The notes: generated by a model not told the origin, from the sequence alone. Positions 45,691-58,960 are shown, counted from the stretch's first letter. The stretch is 64,000 nucleotides of DNA from Campylorhamphus procurvoides (GCA_013396655.1 WBMV01004345.1:372001-436000), one strand, 5' to 3'. Program-made: numbers and translations.

Positions 45691-48600
45691 ACTTTTTTTT
45701 TTATTTTTTGGGGGGAGGGCAGGGGAGGAGAACAGACCTAAAACTGTGTGATCTGACTGAATTCTGTGCTGCTGCCAAATGTATTTTGAAAGAGTAAGGA
45801 AGTTGCTGATAAAGAGCCAGCCTGGGTGAATATCTGAGGTTCTGAAGCCCAGACAGTGACATGAACATTCTTTGGTGATAGTTGATAGTGATTTTACTTC
45901 TTTTTTTTTTTCACTGGTAAAAATGTTGCCAGGAAGTGCTCTGGAGCAACCCTACCGCTGCTTTAATTAAGGTTTGTACATTTGTTAGGTTTTTTAACAG
46001 TAACAATCCCATCCAAGGTACCTAGGAGTTCCAGAGCGCTTTCACCTTCCTGGGAAGGCTGCTTAAATCCACTTCTACTTTGCAGGAAAGCAGAGGTTGT
46101 ATGTCCTCTTGATAATTTGGTGAAATGTAAGCATTCAGTGTAGGCAAACATAGTTCTTAATCTTTGCTGGCAGTTTTTTGCAGGGTGTGTTTTACCTACT
46201 AGATAGCTCTGAATTTACTAAGACACAAATGGAACTGTCCAATAGATATTCTATAAAATTCTCTAATATCCCTTTACTGGGGGATGATTTTAAAGACTAG
46301 AGAAAGGATGGAGGAGAAAGACAGAAGGCAGTAGGTACTGCTGGTTTGGGGTTTTTAAAATTGATTTACAGAATAGATTTTTTGTTTCATGTTATTTTCT
46401 GTATTGCTGTCTGTAATAGAGAAACCAGGGGTAATCATATATTGTTGTGCTTCTGCTTATTGACAGTTGGTGCTGCTATATCTTCTTACTGAAATGGAGT
46501 CTCATAATCATATGTTATCTCCTTAACATGCTTTTTCAAATACATAAGTTTTTTTATTTATTCTGTGTTCATAATAATGTTTGTATCTTTCTCCATTGAA
46601 ACAGTGAATGCAGCAAAAATATGAATTTTAAGAAATATTAGTATGACATGACCAATATGAACCTTACAAGATCTGACAGTAGCACAAGCGAAGATCTTCC
46701 TTAGTCTGTCTTTGTCTTCTTAAATAGCTCTCTACAACCATGGTGGATAGATTGACATGAAAGTAATTTAAATAGCAATTTTTATTACTGATTTAAAGCC
46801 TGAAGCAGGAAAAAAATTGTCTTCAGCAAAAGCCTTGTAAAAGGCCTTTTCCCCCACCATTTTCTGAAGGAAGAGATAGTTTGTGTCTGTTGATAGCCAA
46901 TGCATTTGTATTTTGAAATTTGAAGTTGCCATTGAGTATTGATTTGCTACAAAATGTTGCCTTTACAATAAAAGAAACACTTCTTGGTTACCCCTATACA
47001 TATAATTTAAGGTATTTGCAAAGAAAGAAGCATATATTAGAGGTTTCTGAGGTGGATTCAAGCTTTGAATGTTTTCCTTTTCTAGTGATTTATATTCTGG
47101 GCACCTTTTGGAAGCAATTGGCATTTAGTTAATAGATATGAAATGAAACCGTGAATTTAAAAATTCAGTTAAGTTAAATATGCTGAATGTATAAGTAAAT
47201 AAATTCATCAATATACATTTCACATAATAAAGAAATTATTTAACAAAATAAGCATTTTCTGCAAGGAAGGAACTGATGTAATACCTTCTGGAGGACTGAG
47301 TCTGCCAGGATTTAGAAATGGGAGATCTCATTTGCTATTGCCTAGTTCTAGCCCTAATCATGGAGGGGGAAAACAGGTTGGGGTTTTTTTCAGGTTGTAG
47401 GTGGTTGCTCTGTTTTTCATTATCTAATCACTGAGTTTGCTAGCTGGGTAAGTAGTACTGAAGAGAATACTCCCTCTCTCTGGTCTTCAGAGGCTACTGC
47501 AATACATTCAGATTGAAAAAAAAAAAAGCTGTGGCATTAAGGTTTTAATGAGACACCTTAACACTGCTCTTAGACCTTTCACAAAGATTGTCATAACTTG
47601 AAATTTAATTTTAAGTTGGTTTATTTTTTAAATGAAAGCAGTATTTGTTTTTTAAATGGGATTTTCACATAAACTGATTAAACTTAGCTTGATTACTACT
47701 ACTGGATATTAATTTGGTTTAATTTTTTTAGCTGTCTCTATATAGACAATACTCGTATTTGCTGGAGTTAATGATAGATTAATGCAAATTGCAAATAGAA
47801 ATATTATGTGAGAAACTTATCTACCCGTCTCTTAACTCCAACAGGAAAAAATTAATGAAATCAGGCCATGGGCATTTGTTTTCTGTCATTTTACCTGGAT
47901 TGCACTTTATATCAAGATGCTGAGAGACGTGCTTGTACTGGTAAAAGCAGGAGATTTAAAATGGGCACACAGTGTCTTCATACTCTAAACTGTGTTCTGC
48001 AAACTGAGGAGTGCTGTCCCTACCTGTTTCAGGGGACATGGGGCTTTTAACATCCTAAAGAACTGAGTCTTTGACTTTCAGTTTGTAGGTGTAGTTGAAT
48101 AAGTACATAAAGGTTTTACAAATATCAGAGATGTGCTTCTTGCTCAAGGATCCTTCCAGCTTGGATCCATGATGTTTAAGTGAAAATGTGGCTTGAACCA
48201 TCTGTTGGCAACAGCTCTGAATTTGTATGTTGGGCAAAAATGCCCTGCAGCAAGGAAATGGTGGTGGGGGTGAGGGTTAAGTGGTAACAGGCTACAGTCA
48301 CTTCCTCATCAAATTCGTGTACAATTTCTGAGTACTGTTGTGAAGTCAGTGAGAACTTTTGCTTAAATCACCACGTTTTAAAAAAATCATATTGTAAAAA
48401 TTCATTCTTCAGGTTTAGCATCTTTTTGTTGCTGAAGAGAAAAACCTTGAGTAGGTGTTATGGAAGGATAAAAAACAGAATCTAAGATTAAGGCCTCACA
48501 GCTGTTTGACAGTATATATTAAAAGATCCCCTTGTCTTTTTAATTTTTGATTTTCCTTTCAAGTTTCTCTTGGTACCTCAGTGGAATTGGGGGAAAAAAT

Positions 48601-49227
48601 TATTAACACAATACTACAGCTTGCAGTTGCAAGGAATTGTATTTGTGCACTAGACAGGTAGGCTAAAAATGGCTTAAGGGAGTAGCAAATATTTTTGGTA
48701 TGAGTTTTAAGTGCTTGAGAGTGAAGATGTCTGCAAAGCATCGGGGGAAATAATGAAGCAGCCAAACCTATCTGAATATTTATTTTTCCTCAGTCATGTT
48801 TATACACTAGCTAGTCAATTTATTTTTTTATTTTAAAAGTACCTCATAGCTGCATACCCAAAATAATCTCCTGGGTTCCCTCCCCTGCAGTTTTTTCCTT
48901 TGTGGGCAGAATTTTACTTCTTTTTTTCATGTTATAAAGTGTTCTGTCTGCCACAAAACCTATGTATTTTTGACTTTTTTAGACCAAGAACTGGCTTTGA
49001 GGTGGCAGTGCAGAAATTTAACTCTCTGTGTACAGCTTGGTGGCACATTACTCTGAAGGAAGTGATTTAGGAATGGAGATCTCCCAGAGGAGACTCTTCC
49101 ATCACCTGGTTGCTTGTGGGGGTAGAAGATTAGCTTCACAGAGGTACTGCAGGCTGGCAACAAGGGGTGCTGAGAAAAAAACAGGCCCTTTCTCACTTTC
49201 CTTGCTAAATACCTCCCTGCCAAGCTC

Positions 49228-49256
49228 ATGGTGTGTCTGTGTGTGTGTGGGGGGGA
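49228..49256. repeat. (GT)n followed by G run
   Basis: GTGTGTCTGTGTGTGTGT runs into seven Gs. The minus strand accordingly starts short frames rich in His and Thr that are not genes. Confidence 0.75.
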
Positions 49257-50202
49257 CACTGGAGGGTAATCTATGCAAAGGCATATAGGTTACCTCTGAA
49301 ATGTATTTCTAGTACATCTTAAGCTGCTAGCGTAAACAAGGTAGTGGTGTAAATTTTATACTGGCTAAGGAGAAGAAATACCAGAAGCAAACAATAACTT
49401 GCTGGCAGAGCTTTAGCTCAGGCTAGGCAGTAGAGTTAAAAAAACCCTTCACCCACTCAGCACCTGCCCTAAAGTTACTGGGCTTGGGCATCTGCAGATC
49501 AACAGTTTAAATATAAGTGATGCTACACATGGTATTGCCTGTCTGATTCTTTTCAGTTTAAGAGGATGAGAAAGAGACTCTGTAAATGATTGCAGAAGAG
49601 AATCTGGTTCTCCGAACCCATGTCTCTTTGTATCTCATGGGAGACTCACATGCCAATTCAGCTGTCTCATCTGACACACCTTTTTCCTTGCTTCAATTAC
49701 TTACCACTATTATTTCACATGCCTGGTTGCTACCTTCACTAACAACCCTGCACTTACGACCTATTTGTGTTAGACACCTGTTGTCTCACAAGTATTCCAT
49801 AATACTTCATACTCTACCTCAGGTAGTGATGGAGACTAGTCATCTAAAGGAAAAAAGGCACACAAAGCTGTGTTCCTCCCCAATTCCTGCTAAGATTGTT
49901 CTCACTGAAGAAAAAAATTTGAAACAGGTGTCTGGAGCCAATACCCTCCAACTAACACTTGTGGGAATGCTTAACTTGATGCAAATACTATTTGACATTT
50001 CTTCACCTGTATGGAAGGGGTAGTGACAACTTGACTGATAGACAGAAGGGCCTCGTGGTCCTCTGACTGTCATTGGTCCTTCTCTATTTACAGCTCAAGA
50101 ACTGCTTTGCATCCCTCTTAGATGAACTCTCTGAAAAATCAGATTAAAAAATGCTGTGTATCTGGAAGTACACAAAAGTACATTCTTTTTTGTGTATGTA
50201 TA

Positions 50203-50225
50203 AATGGAAGTATGTCACTTCCATT
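50203..50225. repeat. Perfect hairpin, 9-bp stem and 5-base loop
   Basis: AATGGAAGT (50203-50211) and ACTTCCATT (50217-50225) are exact reverse complements around ATGTC. GGAAGT/ACTTCC also contains the ETS core GGAA in inverted pair, so dimeric ETS binding is an alternative to a hairpin. Confidence 0.7.
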
Positions 50226-51919
50226 AGAATGGGAAATAACATTCACTGCTCAAGGATCCTGCATGTAGGGCAAAATGCATCTTGTTCTTCTGCAGCTGTT
50301 TGCAAACAAAATTTGTTCCTTTCTAAATTCAAATGTAAATAAAATTGAGATCTTCTTGCCATTAAGAATTTCCTCTGCACTTGCTTCATTGCCAGCTCTC
50401 CAAATATACAGGGATCTTTGCTGACTAAGAATTTAATGATTCGTGTGCTTGCTGGATGGGTGACTGAAAGGATTCTTCAGTGCTGAAACAATGACTGCCA
50501 AGCTGCCTCTGCATACCTTAAAGCCAAATTAATAGAAACAAGTAAAACAGCACTTGTAGACAATCAGTACAATGTAATGAAACTTTGGAAGTTTCTTCCC
50601 CTATAATTCAGGCAGCTTCAGAAGGCTGGAAAGAATAAGTGGGTTTTATTTGGCTGCTTTCATACTCTAAGTGTCACAAAGCAGTCTGGAAGAAGAAAAG
50701 AAAAATAAGCAAGAAAAGACTGAGTTCTAGCATTGTAATGGGAGATAGAGTCAAAAATTCTCTATTTGTTGATTGATGTGATTGTGTTATGCAGCTCAAC
50801 TTTCCACCTTTTCAAAAAACAATTTTCAGAAGAAATAAATATGACAATATAAGAGTTTTTAAAAGCTGGAATTTCTCTACTTCTTATTCAGATGATTGCT
50901 TAAAAAGAATTCACCAGTTTGATTAGAAGCATTGTTACCATGTAGTCTATGACATTTGTCAACTTCTGAAAAGAGGATTTAATAGAATATTGTCATTTTA
51001 ACCCCTTAAATCCACTATTCCTTTCAAAACAATCTACATTTACACAGGTTCTCTGAGTTTATGCAACTGTGGAGAAAAAGGTAAAATGGAAACATAATTA
51101 TGTGCTGTTTAAGGGGAAGAGTTCACTGAAATGTGCTACCACCAATGGAACTAATATTTGAACCTTTTCTTTCACAGGCAATCTCCAAGATTTTATTAGC
51201 TCTGATAACCTTCAGTTGCATCTTCTTCTGCAAACACAGAAATAAGGCAGAGGAACAAAGCTGCCTCAGAAGGAGAAGCTGGTTTATAAAATTCCAGAAA
51301 GGAGCCTGAAAAGCCTCTGAAATGATGGCCATCACAAATGTCCTCAATAAGTGGATTCACAGTGATGTAGGGCCATTGTAAGGTGTGCGTAACTTGCAGT
51401 TGCGGTGAGGAGAAAGACGCACCTCAAATTTTTTTTTTTTTTTTCTATATTTCATTTTGGGGATGTTAGTGAAGCATAATGCCCTGTAAAGGAGGAAGGA
51501 GTGATTTATAAGATTATGAATGGCTAAAATATTTGTCTTCGTTGTCTGAGCTTGCAGCCTGAGTCCTTTCCAAAGTGCTTTTGAAGATGCTTTTCAGCAT
51601 GCCCAACAAAACCCATACCTCATTAGCAGTTAGGAGATGAAGCTGCACTTGCTAGTAAAGGGGCTATCTGGGCAAAAGCATTTCATGCCGGAACCCATTT
51701 CAATTAAACAGTAGACCAACATAGTAAAGGCACATGACTAGGCCAAGAGATTTCTGTACTGCTGAAACATGAGAGAAACATTAGAGACAATTCCTCCATA
51801 CTCCACTGAACAGGATACCTTTCACTTCAGCTAAATTCCTCAGTGAAAGTTCTAGGTCTTTCTACTGAATAGGACAGAGCTGTGTCGAGCTGTTCAGGAT
51901 TTACGTGTTTTATTAATTT

Positions 51920-52027
51920 TTGAGCAACCTAGTCCAGTGAAACGTGTCCCTTCCCTTGGCAGGAGGTTTGGAACTAGATGACCTTTAAGATCCCTTCCAA
52001 CTCAAAACATTCAATGTTTCTATGATT
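51920..52027 (+). mobile_element. CR1 3' terminal fragment, plus orientation
   Basis: The last hundred or so bases of CR1 are present: GAGCAACCTAGTCCAGTG, CCTTCCCTTGGCAGGAGGTT, TGGAACTAGATGACCTTTAA, ATCCCTTCCAACTC, and the tail TTCTATGATTT ending near 52027. Extreme 5' truncation is common for this family. The tail motif (TTCTATGATT) places it with a different subfamily from the TTCTGTGATTCT copy at 4069. Confidence 0.93.
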
Positions 52028-55000
52028 TAAATATCTATAGGAATAGCACTGGTAGTTATCTTGAAGTCCTCAAAATTTGGGGTTTGAAGGGGATAATATA
52101 GAATTAATGTATTTTATCAGCTAATAAGGAGTTCGTCTTGATAATTCTGTAACAGAAGCTGAAAGCAATTATAATAAAGAACTATGCAAAAGCACAGTGA
52201 ATGGACACTTGGCTGCTCTGGAAGTGGTTCCTGCAAAAGTTAGAATCACCACTATTGCAGTCATAGCAACTTCTCTGCACCGCCTTGCAAGCGCAGTGCT
52301 GCCTGCAATCACTGCAAACCTTTTCTTGACAGATCTCTTTGTCTGTCTTCACACAACTGCTCCTTCATCACAACTTGCAAAGGGACCCTAAGGAAGTAAT
52401 TCCTTCTCTGGGGAAATCTCTTCTAGGCCTTTTATGCCTCTCCATTCCCCTTATGTGTATATGGACCTCACCAGTAGAAAGAAATTTTTCCCTTGAAGAT
52501 TTGTTGTTGTCCTAGATACGATTAAAATTTTCACTGTTATAATCCCACTGGAAAACCGGCAGGGACAATACTAGTTTAGGTTGTTGCCAGATGTCATGTT
52601 TTTCAGTTTCATTGCCTGAAACCAAAAGTACAAGACTGGAGTAAACTGTAGCTCTTAACTATCAACATGTTGTTTAACTATTTAGGGAAGTTTCAGGAGC
52701 TGACAGATAGGAAGTGGTTTGTTATAAGCTGCAAACTAGTCATGGAGAAGGCTAGTCTGAAGAACCTCCAGGGTTATTTTCTGACAAAAGCTACATTTTA
52801 AAAATCAGACTAGAAACTCTTTAGAAGGGGATTTTAAATTATTCTGAGAAGAACTCTCCTTCCTAGAGTTGCTAAATTAAGACTTAAAAGATCTGCAAAT
52901 ATATAAATCTACACAAGAAACAATTGAAAAGTGCTTTTAACCCCTAACTGTAAGTAATTTATGATATAAGGAAATGTTTTGACCAGCAAGAACAAATGTC
53001 ATAATACCATTTAGATAAATATATTTTCTTATTCAAGTTATTTCAGTTATATTAACTATGTATTCTGAGATCAGCTACCAGTACAGAATACTTTTGTAAG
53101 TACATACCTTTGATATTGGTATAAATAATCCTGAGTTGTTTTATCAAAAAGGTGGGGGAATACCACACGTTACTATCAGTGTATATAGCTTTCCGTAAAA
53201 TAGCTATACAGAACTGTCAGAATAGCATCTCTATTGATGGTAAATTTTTTTTTTTAAAAATTCATGGCACTAATATCTTGCTTCCATAATGCTTGTGTTA
53301 TTTTTAAAAGATTAGTAAAAACACTGCAGTAGTAACTTAATTAAAATTCATAGGAAATAATTGTCAAGGGAGTTTGTGGCTCTTTCAATCTGAATGAAAG
53401 ACAAAGCAGATTTCTGTTGGAATTTTCTAAATGCTTCTTTTGCTTTTTTCTCCTCTTGAATTAAAACAAATGCCCCAGAAACTAAATAAGTGAAAAAAAA
53501 TCTGAGAAAGATTGTGTCATACCAGTAGTACTACTAGCTGTCTAGACACATAAGTAATGTGAGGTGATGCTGTGCTGGAGCACTTTCCATTCTCCTATTC
53601 CTCCTTGCTGTTAGAATCTTTTTTATTAAGGAAAAGTGTCTATTCCTTGTGTAAGAATTTGCAGCTTGAAATGAAAAGGAGAATACATTTCAGAGAAAGA
53701 ATAGGATATTATCATTATCATTGTACCTACAGTTTTTGCATTATCTTTATGATAAATGAATGTAAAGCAAACAAAGCTGAGGAAGGCTTGTGCAGCGTTG
53801 TGTTACTGTGTCTGTAAAGCCTTTCTCTCTCTCATTTCTTTCCCACTAGAATGTTAAATAGAAGCCCTAGCCTGTGAATCGATAGTTCAATTAGATTATA
53901 TGGTGGGGTTTGGGATGGCTGTTAGCATAGCCAGGAGATTACTTTCCTTGGATATCGGGGGGACGCTGCTCTGGAGTGGAAGGCTGTAACTGCACTTTGA
54001 GCTAACCTGCACTGGGACAGAACCACAGTACGGAACAGCCAGGAGCTTGTGGTTTTAGATTGTGTTTGCTGGATGCCCTGGGACTGAAACATAATTAGCT
54101 ACCCTGCATCCAGAAGGAAACAGAAACCATTTGCTATACTTACAAATAATGAAAGGAAGTATTAGGCCCGGCTCCCAAAAAGTATGTACTTAACTTTAAG
54201 TTCGCAAATTGTTGCACTGGAGTTAACAATACTGTCTAAGTGCTTTAGAGCATTGGAACATGAGTGCTCTAAAGTGACACCGCACAGACATTATGGAAGA
54301 GATGACTAGAAGACTTCATTCTGAATGTAAAAACCAAAATTTGTTCCATGGAGGAGCAAAATTCAAACTAAAGTTTGCTTTTCAAAACCTTTAGTAAATA
54401 TAGATGTATGCAAATAACTCTCCCTAACAGCATCACAAATAGCTCGGGCAACAGAGAGGATGCACTATTGACCTGCTAAAATAAATGTTTGTAAATTCTC
54501 TTTTCCAAAATACTTTAAGCAGAGTTTCTGCTGTTCCATAACATCAACATCCATGTGCATTGCACAACGGCCATGTTGAATATTTGCTGGAAATGTAACA
54601 TAGAAATGTTTGAACATGGACTTATTTTGTGGCTATGAGATCATTCATATAAATTGCAGTAGATTAAATAGGCTTTGGTTTGCAGTTTCCCACACATTCT
54701 CCTCACATGTAGACCAGTGTAATTCCTTTTAGGAAGCTTAACTTTTGTAGAATATTTCTGTAACTATGTTGCATGGATTGAAGTACAGAAACAGATTGAA
54801 ATACAGAAACACCTATTCTCCATATTAAATAGCAAATGTTATCATCTAGGTGGTCTTCTGGTAATGTCTTAAAATCAGAAAAAAGTCTGAATTGTTAAGT
54901 TAAAGAGGGCTAAACATTTTCTTATAGGTGTTTTATCTGGAAGTAACCTTTTTGTTTTATAAATGATCTGTCTGTTCAATAGTATAGTTAATATCACATG

Positions 55001-57411
55001 CATCCTTTATGAAGCTTAGGAATTGCTCATTTTCATAATATTTCCAGATGAGAGGTTTCAAAAGGTTAGTCTTTATTCTTGGAGTTATCCATTTAGAGAA
55101 GCTCCAATGAATCACAATTAGAAAAAATCACAGAGTTTATATTGATCAAACTCCAGTTGCTCACTCAAAGAATTAATTAGATGGGAGCAAGAGCAGCAAC
55201 AGGTGCTGGGGAATTTTGAAGTTCAGAGTCCAAAAGAAAGCCCTGATTCCTATGGAATCCTGGATGCTTATCTCGGTAGCATTTTCTTTTTTGTTGTTGT
55301 TTGTTTCCAAATGTGTCTGCTACTATCCTAACTACTTTATAAGGACCACTAAGGTTTGTAAAAGGAGGAATGAACTTAGCAGTGTTTATTCATGCCTTCT
55401 GTCGCATGAGGGGCAACAGAATAGCATCTGATCCCTGAAAACAGAGATACCAGGGAAGAAGCTAGGGACAGCTGTGGAACAAGTGGAAAGGTTCAAAAGA
55501 ACCTCTTTAACAGGGAGAACTCAGCATGGGGACATAACAGAAGGGAGCTGGAGAAGAAGAAGATGCAAGGAGAAAGAAGATAATATGAGCAGTAAATATC
55601 AAAGGAAATAACCAAATCCTTTTCCTTAACTCATCTAAGCTAACCTTTACTGCAGAGATATACTGTTGTATTTTCCCACTGCACATTGTTTGAAAATAGT
55701 TCTTTTTGCTGTCTCATTTTCACCAACAAATATTGCATAATATAAGATAAAAATACATTATCTAAAATCTAGTTACCATCCTTTGGTGCTTAGAATGGAG
55801 AACTACATGGCACACAGTGGCAGTTGTGTCCATGAACACTTTCTGGACTTTGCTTGGTGTTACCATCTCCAGAAGAGAAACTGTCCAGAAACTAGCAGTT
55901 TCTGTTTTGGTTACATGTCTATTTACTTTCATCTAGTCACCTTTACCTTGGGCCATAAATCAAAGACTAACAGCAACTGTTTACATGGCAACAACCCAGT
56001 AAATGTAAAAGGAAGATAACTGATGTGTCATTACTTAAAACAATTAGTTATCTGCTGAGGTATGCCAGCTGTTCTGGAACAAGTCTAGTCAAAGGAAATG
56101 GAGAGCACCATCCCAAGTGTTGGATGGGCAGAGGTAAGTTTGGATGGACTGAGCAGAACCAAAGCAGATTTACATGATTTAAAAGAGATATGCTAAGGGA
56201 GGAACTCTTGGGATTATACATTTATTACTTGAAGATATCCCTGGACATGAAAGCTATAAACCAAAGAAATTAAGTTCAGCTTAAACTACAAAATGTACAG
56301 GCAAAATGTGTTGGAGAGACAAAGAAAGACCCTGAACCCTGGACAGAAAGCTAAATTCCATGAGTGTGGTGTGGTGGAACTCAAACAGCATACACATCTG
56401 ACTGTGTGACCTACAGCAGACCTGTGACATATGTATTTCACTGCCTGGCTCTGCAGAACATGGAAGGTTCCTGGGTTTTCTATAGAACAGAGAGAAAAGT
56501 AACCATGATGTATAAGGGTTCTGGTTCATCCTTCAGTCTACCTCTAACTTGTTTGAAGTTAACAAAGGAAAGGAGTCTCTGTTTATTTGGGAAGTGTTGT
56601 CATTTCACATTACTTTCACAACAAGGTAGAGAAGTCCCTCAGCAACAGAGCTCCAGATCTGAACCTCACCAGAGACTGGGAGGTATCATTGTTCTGTGCC
56701 TACACACCCATGTGCTGAACCAGTAAGTGGTTAGATAGTAATTGTTTCATGTCTTTATATGATAGATAAGGAAAGACAAATTTTGGGTTGCCATTCCCCT
56801 AAGCATCAAAGCTTAGCCGGGAAAAAATGTTGAGGAAAATAAAATTATAAAAACCCCAAGAATTAATTGACCACTAAATCTTCTAAGGGTCACAGTCTTA
56901 AGGGGTTTACAGGCAGCTCTTTTGGTTCACCAACCATGCCTACACAAGAGAGACAGGCTGTTACCACACCTACAGTGACTTGTGCTCTGTCCAATGTCAC
57001 TGGGTTATTCTCCCTCAAGAAAACATTGGGTGTAAAACAACCTATTGTCAGTGCAGCTGTCACCATGCAAGTGAGAACCTGTCATGATGTTGAAAATGCC
57101 ACTGATGGCAATGGATGGGTGCTCCTTTCTTCTTGCTCCCTCCACTGAACACTGTTAAAAGGTGAAGGCCAATAGCTGATGCCACATTTACAGCAGCAAT
57201 GGATATACCAAAGCAAGGAGCAAATACTTTCAGCATGAATTGTTGTTTCACAGTTTCTCTACAAAACCAGTGACTGATATAAATAGAGCATATCTCTGCA
57301 AATAAAATTTTAGCTAACCTACATCTCCTCCTTGCTGCCCCCCAGTTCTTTGCCTGCACCTTATCTCTTTTTTGAAATTATTGATATCTTATGGTATCAG
57401 GGCTGTAACTC
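52028..57411. other. Non-coding block
   Basis: No gene is recognised. The stretch 54170-54600 has a varied, non-repetitive texture with a perfect inverted repeat and ends with CATTGCACAACGGCCATG; it is a candidate conserved element. A purine-rich stretch lies at 55520-55600. The frames at 56364-56726 (plus, 120 codons) and 56867-57148 (plus, 93 codons) show no known domain. Confidence 0.5.
54243..54274. repeat. Perfect inverted repeat, 10-bp arms
   Basis: CTTTAGAGCA (54243-54252) and TGCTCTAAAG (54265-54274) are exact reverse complements separated by 12 bases. As RNA a further G-U pair could extend the stem. No gene context indicates a role. Confidence 0.72.
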
Positions 57412-57725
57412 AAAGAGACTCACCACTCTCTACAACTATCTGAAAGCAGTTTGTAGCCAGGTGGTCTCTTGTCCCAGGCAATGAGTGACAGGATAAGAGG
57501 AAATGGCCACCAGGAAGAGTTTCTTCACTGAAAGAGTGATCAGGCACTGGAACGGGCTGCTCAAGGAGGTTGGTGGAGTCACCATTACTGAAAGTGTTCA
57601 AGAAATGACTGGACATGGCACTTAGTGCTGTGATGCAGTTGACAAGGTAATGTTTGATCAGAGGTTGGACTCGATGATCTTGGAGGTCTTTTCCAACCTT
57701 AATGTTTCAATATTTCTGTGATTCT
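57412..57725 (+). mobile_element. CR1 LINE 3' end, plus orientation, internal deletion
   Basis: Sense-order CR1 blocks are CTCTACAACTATCTGAAAGC, GGTCTCTTGTCCCAGG, GACAGGATAAGAGGAAATGG, AGTTTCTTCACTGAAAGAGT, ATCAGGCACTGGAACGGGCT, TGGTGGAGTCACCATTACTG, then TTGGACTCGATGATCTTGGA and the tail TTTCTGTGATTCT ending at 57725. The segment normally reading CTCAAGTTGTGCCAGGGGAG...TTAGGA between GAAATGG and the AGAGTTTCTT block is missing. It is related to the copy at 37460-37771 but carries a different deletion in the same neighbourhood. Confidence 0.94.
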
Positions 57726-58370
57726 AAATTGCCAATGAGAAAAGTACAGCCTGGATGTGAGGATGGTGTTGTAGCCATGACAACCAAAACAGAGGCGACG
57801 TGAATGAGGCAGGCGCTTGGAAGCAGAGCAGTGCAGGGCCTTGAAGAAAAGGCCAGATACCCAGAAAAAAGGTGGAGCTGGTTGCCAGTACACAGGAGTT
57901 CAATCAGAAAAAGCACAGATATGTTTTACAACATGTTGTGCTTGTGAATGGTATATGGAGACTTTTATGAATTGAGAGAAGGGTTTTGGCTCTAAAAGAA
58001 AGAAAAAAACAACCATAAAAAATGATTTGGAGGAAGAAGAACGTCAGGTGATAGGGCTTCCGTGCAAGGACAGGTATCTATCTTGTCAGCAGAGAACACT
58101 GACTTGTGAGACTGTAGGAAGAAAAAGACAGGTGGGAGCGGAAATTAGTGGTGTCCACGTTTTAAATATGAGTTATTCCAGTTGGCAATGCCAGCTGGTT
58201 TTGGCTGGACAGAAATCCGATGTGAGTGTAGATACACCACTAAGCTGTCAGCAAAATGTTGGCAGCTGAAGCATGTACATGGCTAGTACCTCCCAGGAAG
58301 GAATGTAAGGAAGGGGAAGCAAAGCAGTAAATAGTTTGCTACATGGATATATGTCTGGATTACCTCTAAG
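57726..58370. other. Non-coding spacer between CR1 and MIR
   Basis: No gene is recognised. Frames at 57699-57916 (minus) run out of the CR1 tail; the one at 58027-58269 (plus, 80 codons) has no known motif. Confidence 0.5.
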
Positions 58371-58430
58371 CTCTGTTCCTGTCTTGCTGTGTGATATTGG
58401 ACAAGTAATTTAATCTTTTCTTATCCTGTG
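58371..58430 (+). mobile_element. MIR SINE core fragment
   Basis: CTTGCTGTGTGATATTGGAC at 58384, then AAGTAATTTAATCTTTTCTT, corresponds to the conserved MIR core that reads CTGTGTGACCTTGGGCAAGT followed by CACTTAACCTCTCTG. MIR is an ancient tRNA-derived SINE found as old remnants across amniotes. Only the core survives; neither the tRNA-like head nor the LINE2-like tail is clear. Confidence 0.6.
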
Positions 58431-58913
58431 ATTTGATATAATTCACAAAAATCTATGAGAAGTACATTTGGGAATTTTTTTAATTATCTGGATGTGCAAA
58501 GTTTACCCCAACTGGCCTGATTTTCAGTTTGGTCTTTTAAATGCTACCTTAAGAAATTTACAAATGAAAAATAAGGAGATGTAAAAAAGTCTGAGGACCA
58601 CTATAGAATACCTCAAAGCCACCGTCAGTCACTGTCTGTTGTGTATCTCTCACTACTTACACTTGTTACATTGGAAAGACTTTTCCATCTGCTTGAGTGT
58701 TTGGAATACCAGTTCCCCGATAGGCTTTTGGTGCTTTATGGAGCACCCCTAAGTGTGTTAATGTTGTTGAGGTTGCGTGATTTTAAAAAATTTGGCTCCA
58801 AGTCTCTGTCTCTTTACTCCATGAGTGTAAAAGCATTCTAGATTGATTGTATTAAACAATTAAGCATTATTGTTTAAAAAGGAAAATTCTTCTGCTTGTT
58901 CTAGAATAAATAC

Positions 58914-58960
58914 ACATTTATATATATGTGTATATACATGTATATAATATACATCTATTC
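58914..58960. repeat. TA-rich microsatellite with a 16-bp perfect palindrome
   Basis: Alternating TA with occasional TG/CA runs over nearly 50 bases. Within it TATATACATGTATATA (58931-58946) is its own reverse complement. Such tracts extrude cruciforms easily and often vary in length. Confidence 0.8.

Larger units (their letters stand above)
42666..51919. other. Long non-coding block
   Basis: More than 9 kb with no recognised gene. Open frames stay under 100 codons except 49586-50023 (plus, 145 codons), which starts MIAEENLVLRTHVSLYLMGD and contains no domain I know; one such frame is near what chance allows in six frames of 64 kb. A TAAT-rich stretch at 43560-43625 and the stretch 43840-44260 read like candidate conserved elements. 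Small repeats are listed separately. T-rich runs occur at about 45691-45708 and 51430-51444. Confidence 0.5.

Noticed and set aside
49586..50023. 145-codon plus-strand frame
   Set aside because: No motif, no splice signals, composition like translated non-coding DNA; one frame of this length is near chance expectation for six frames of 64 kb.
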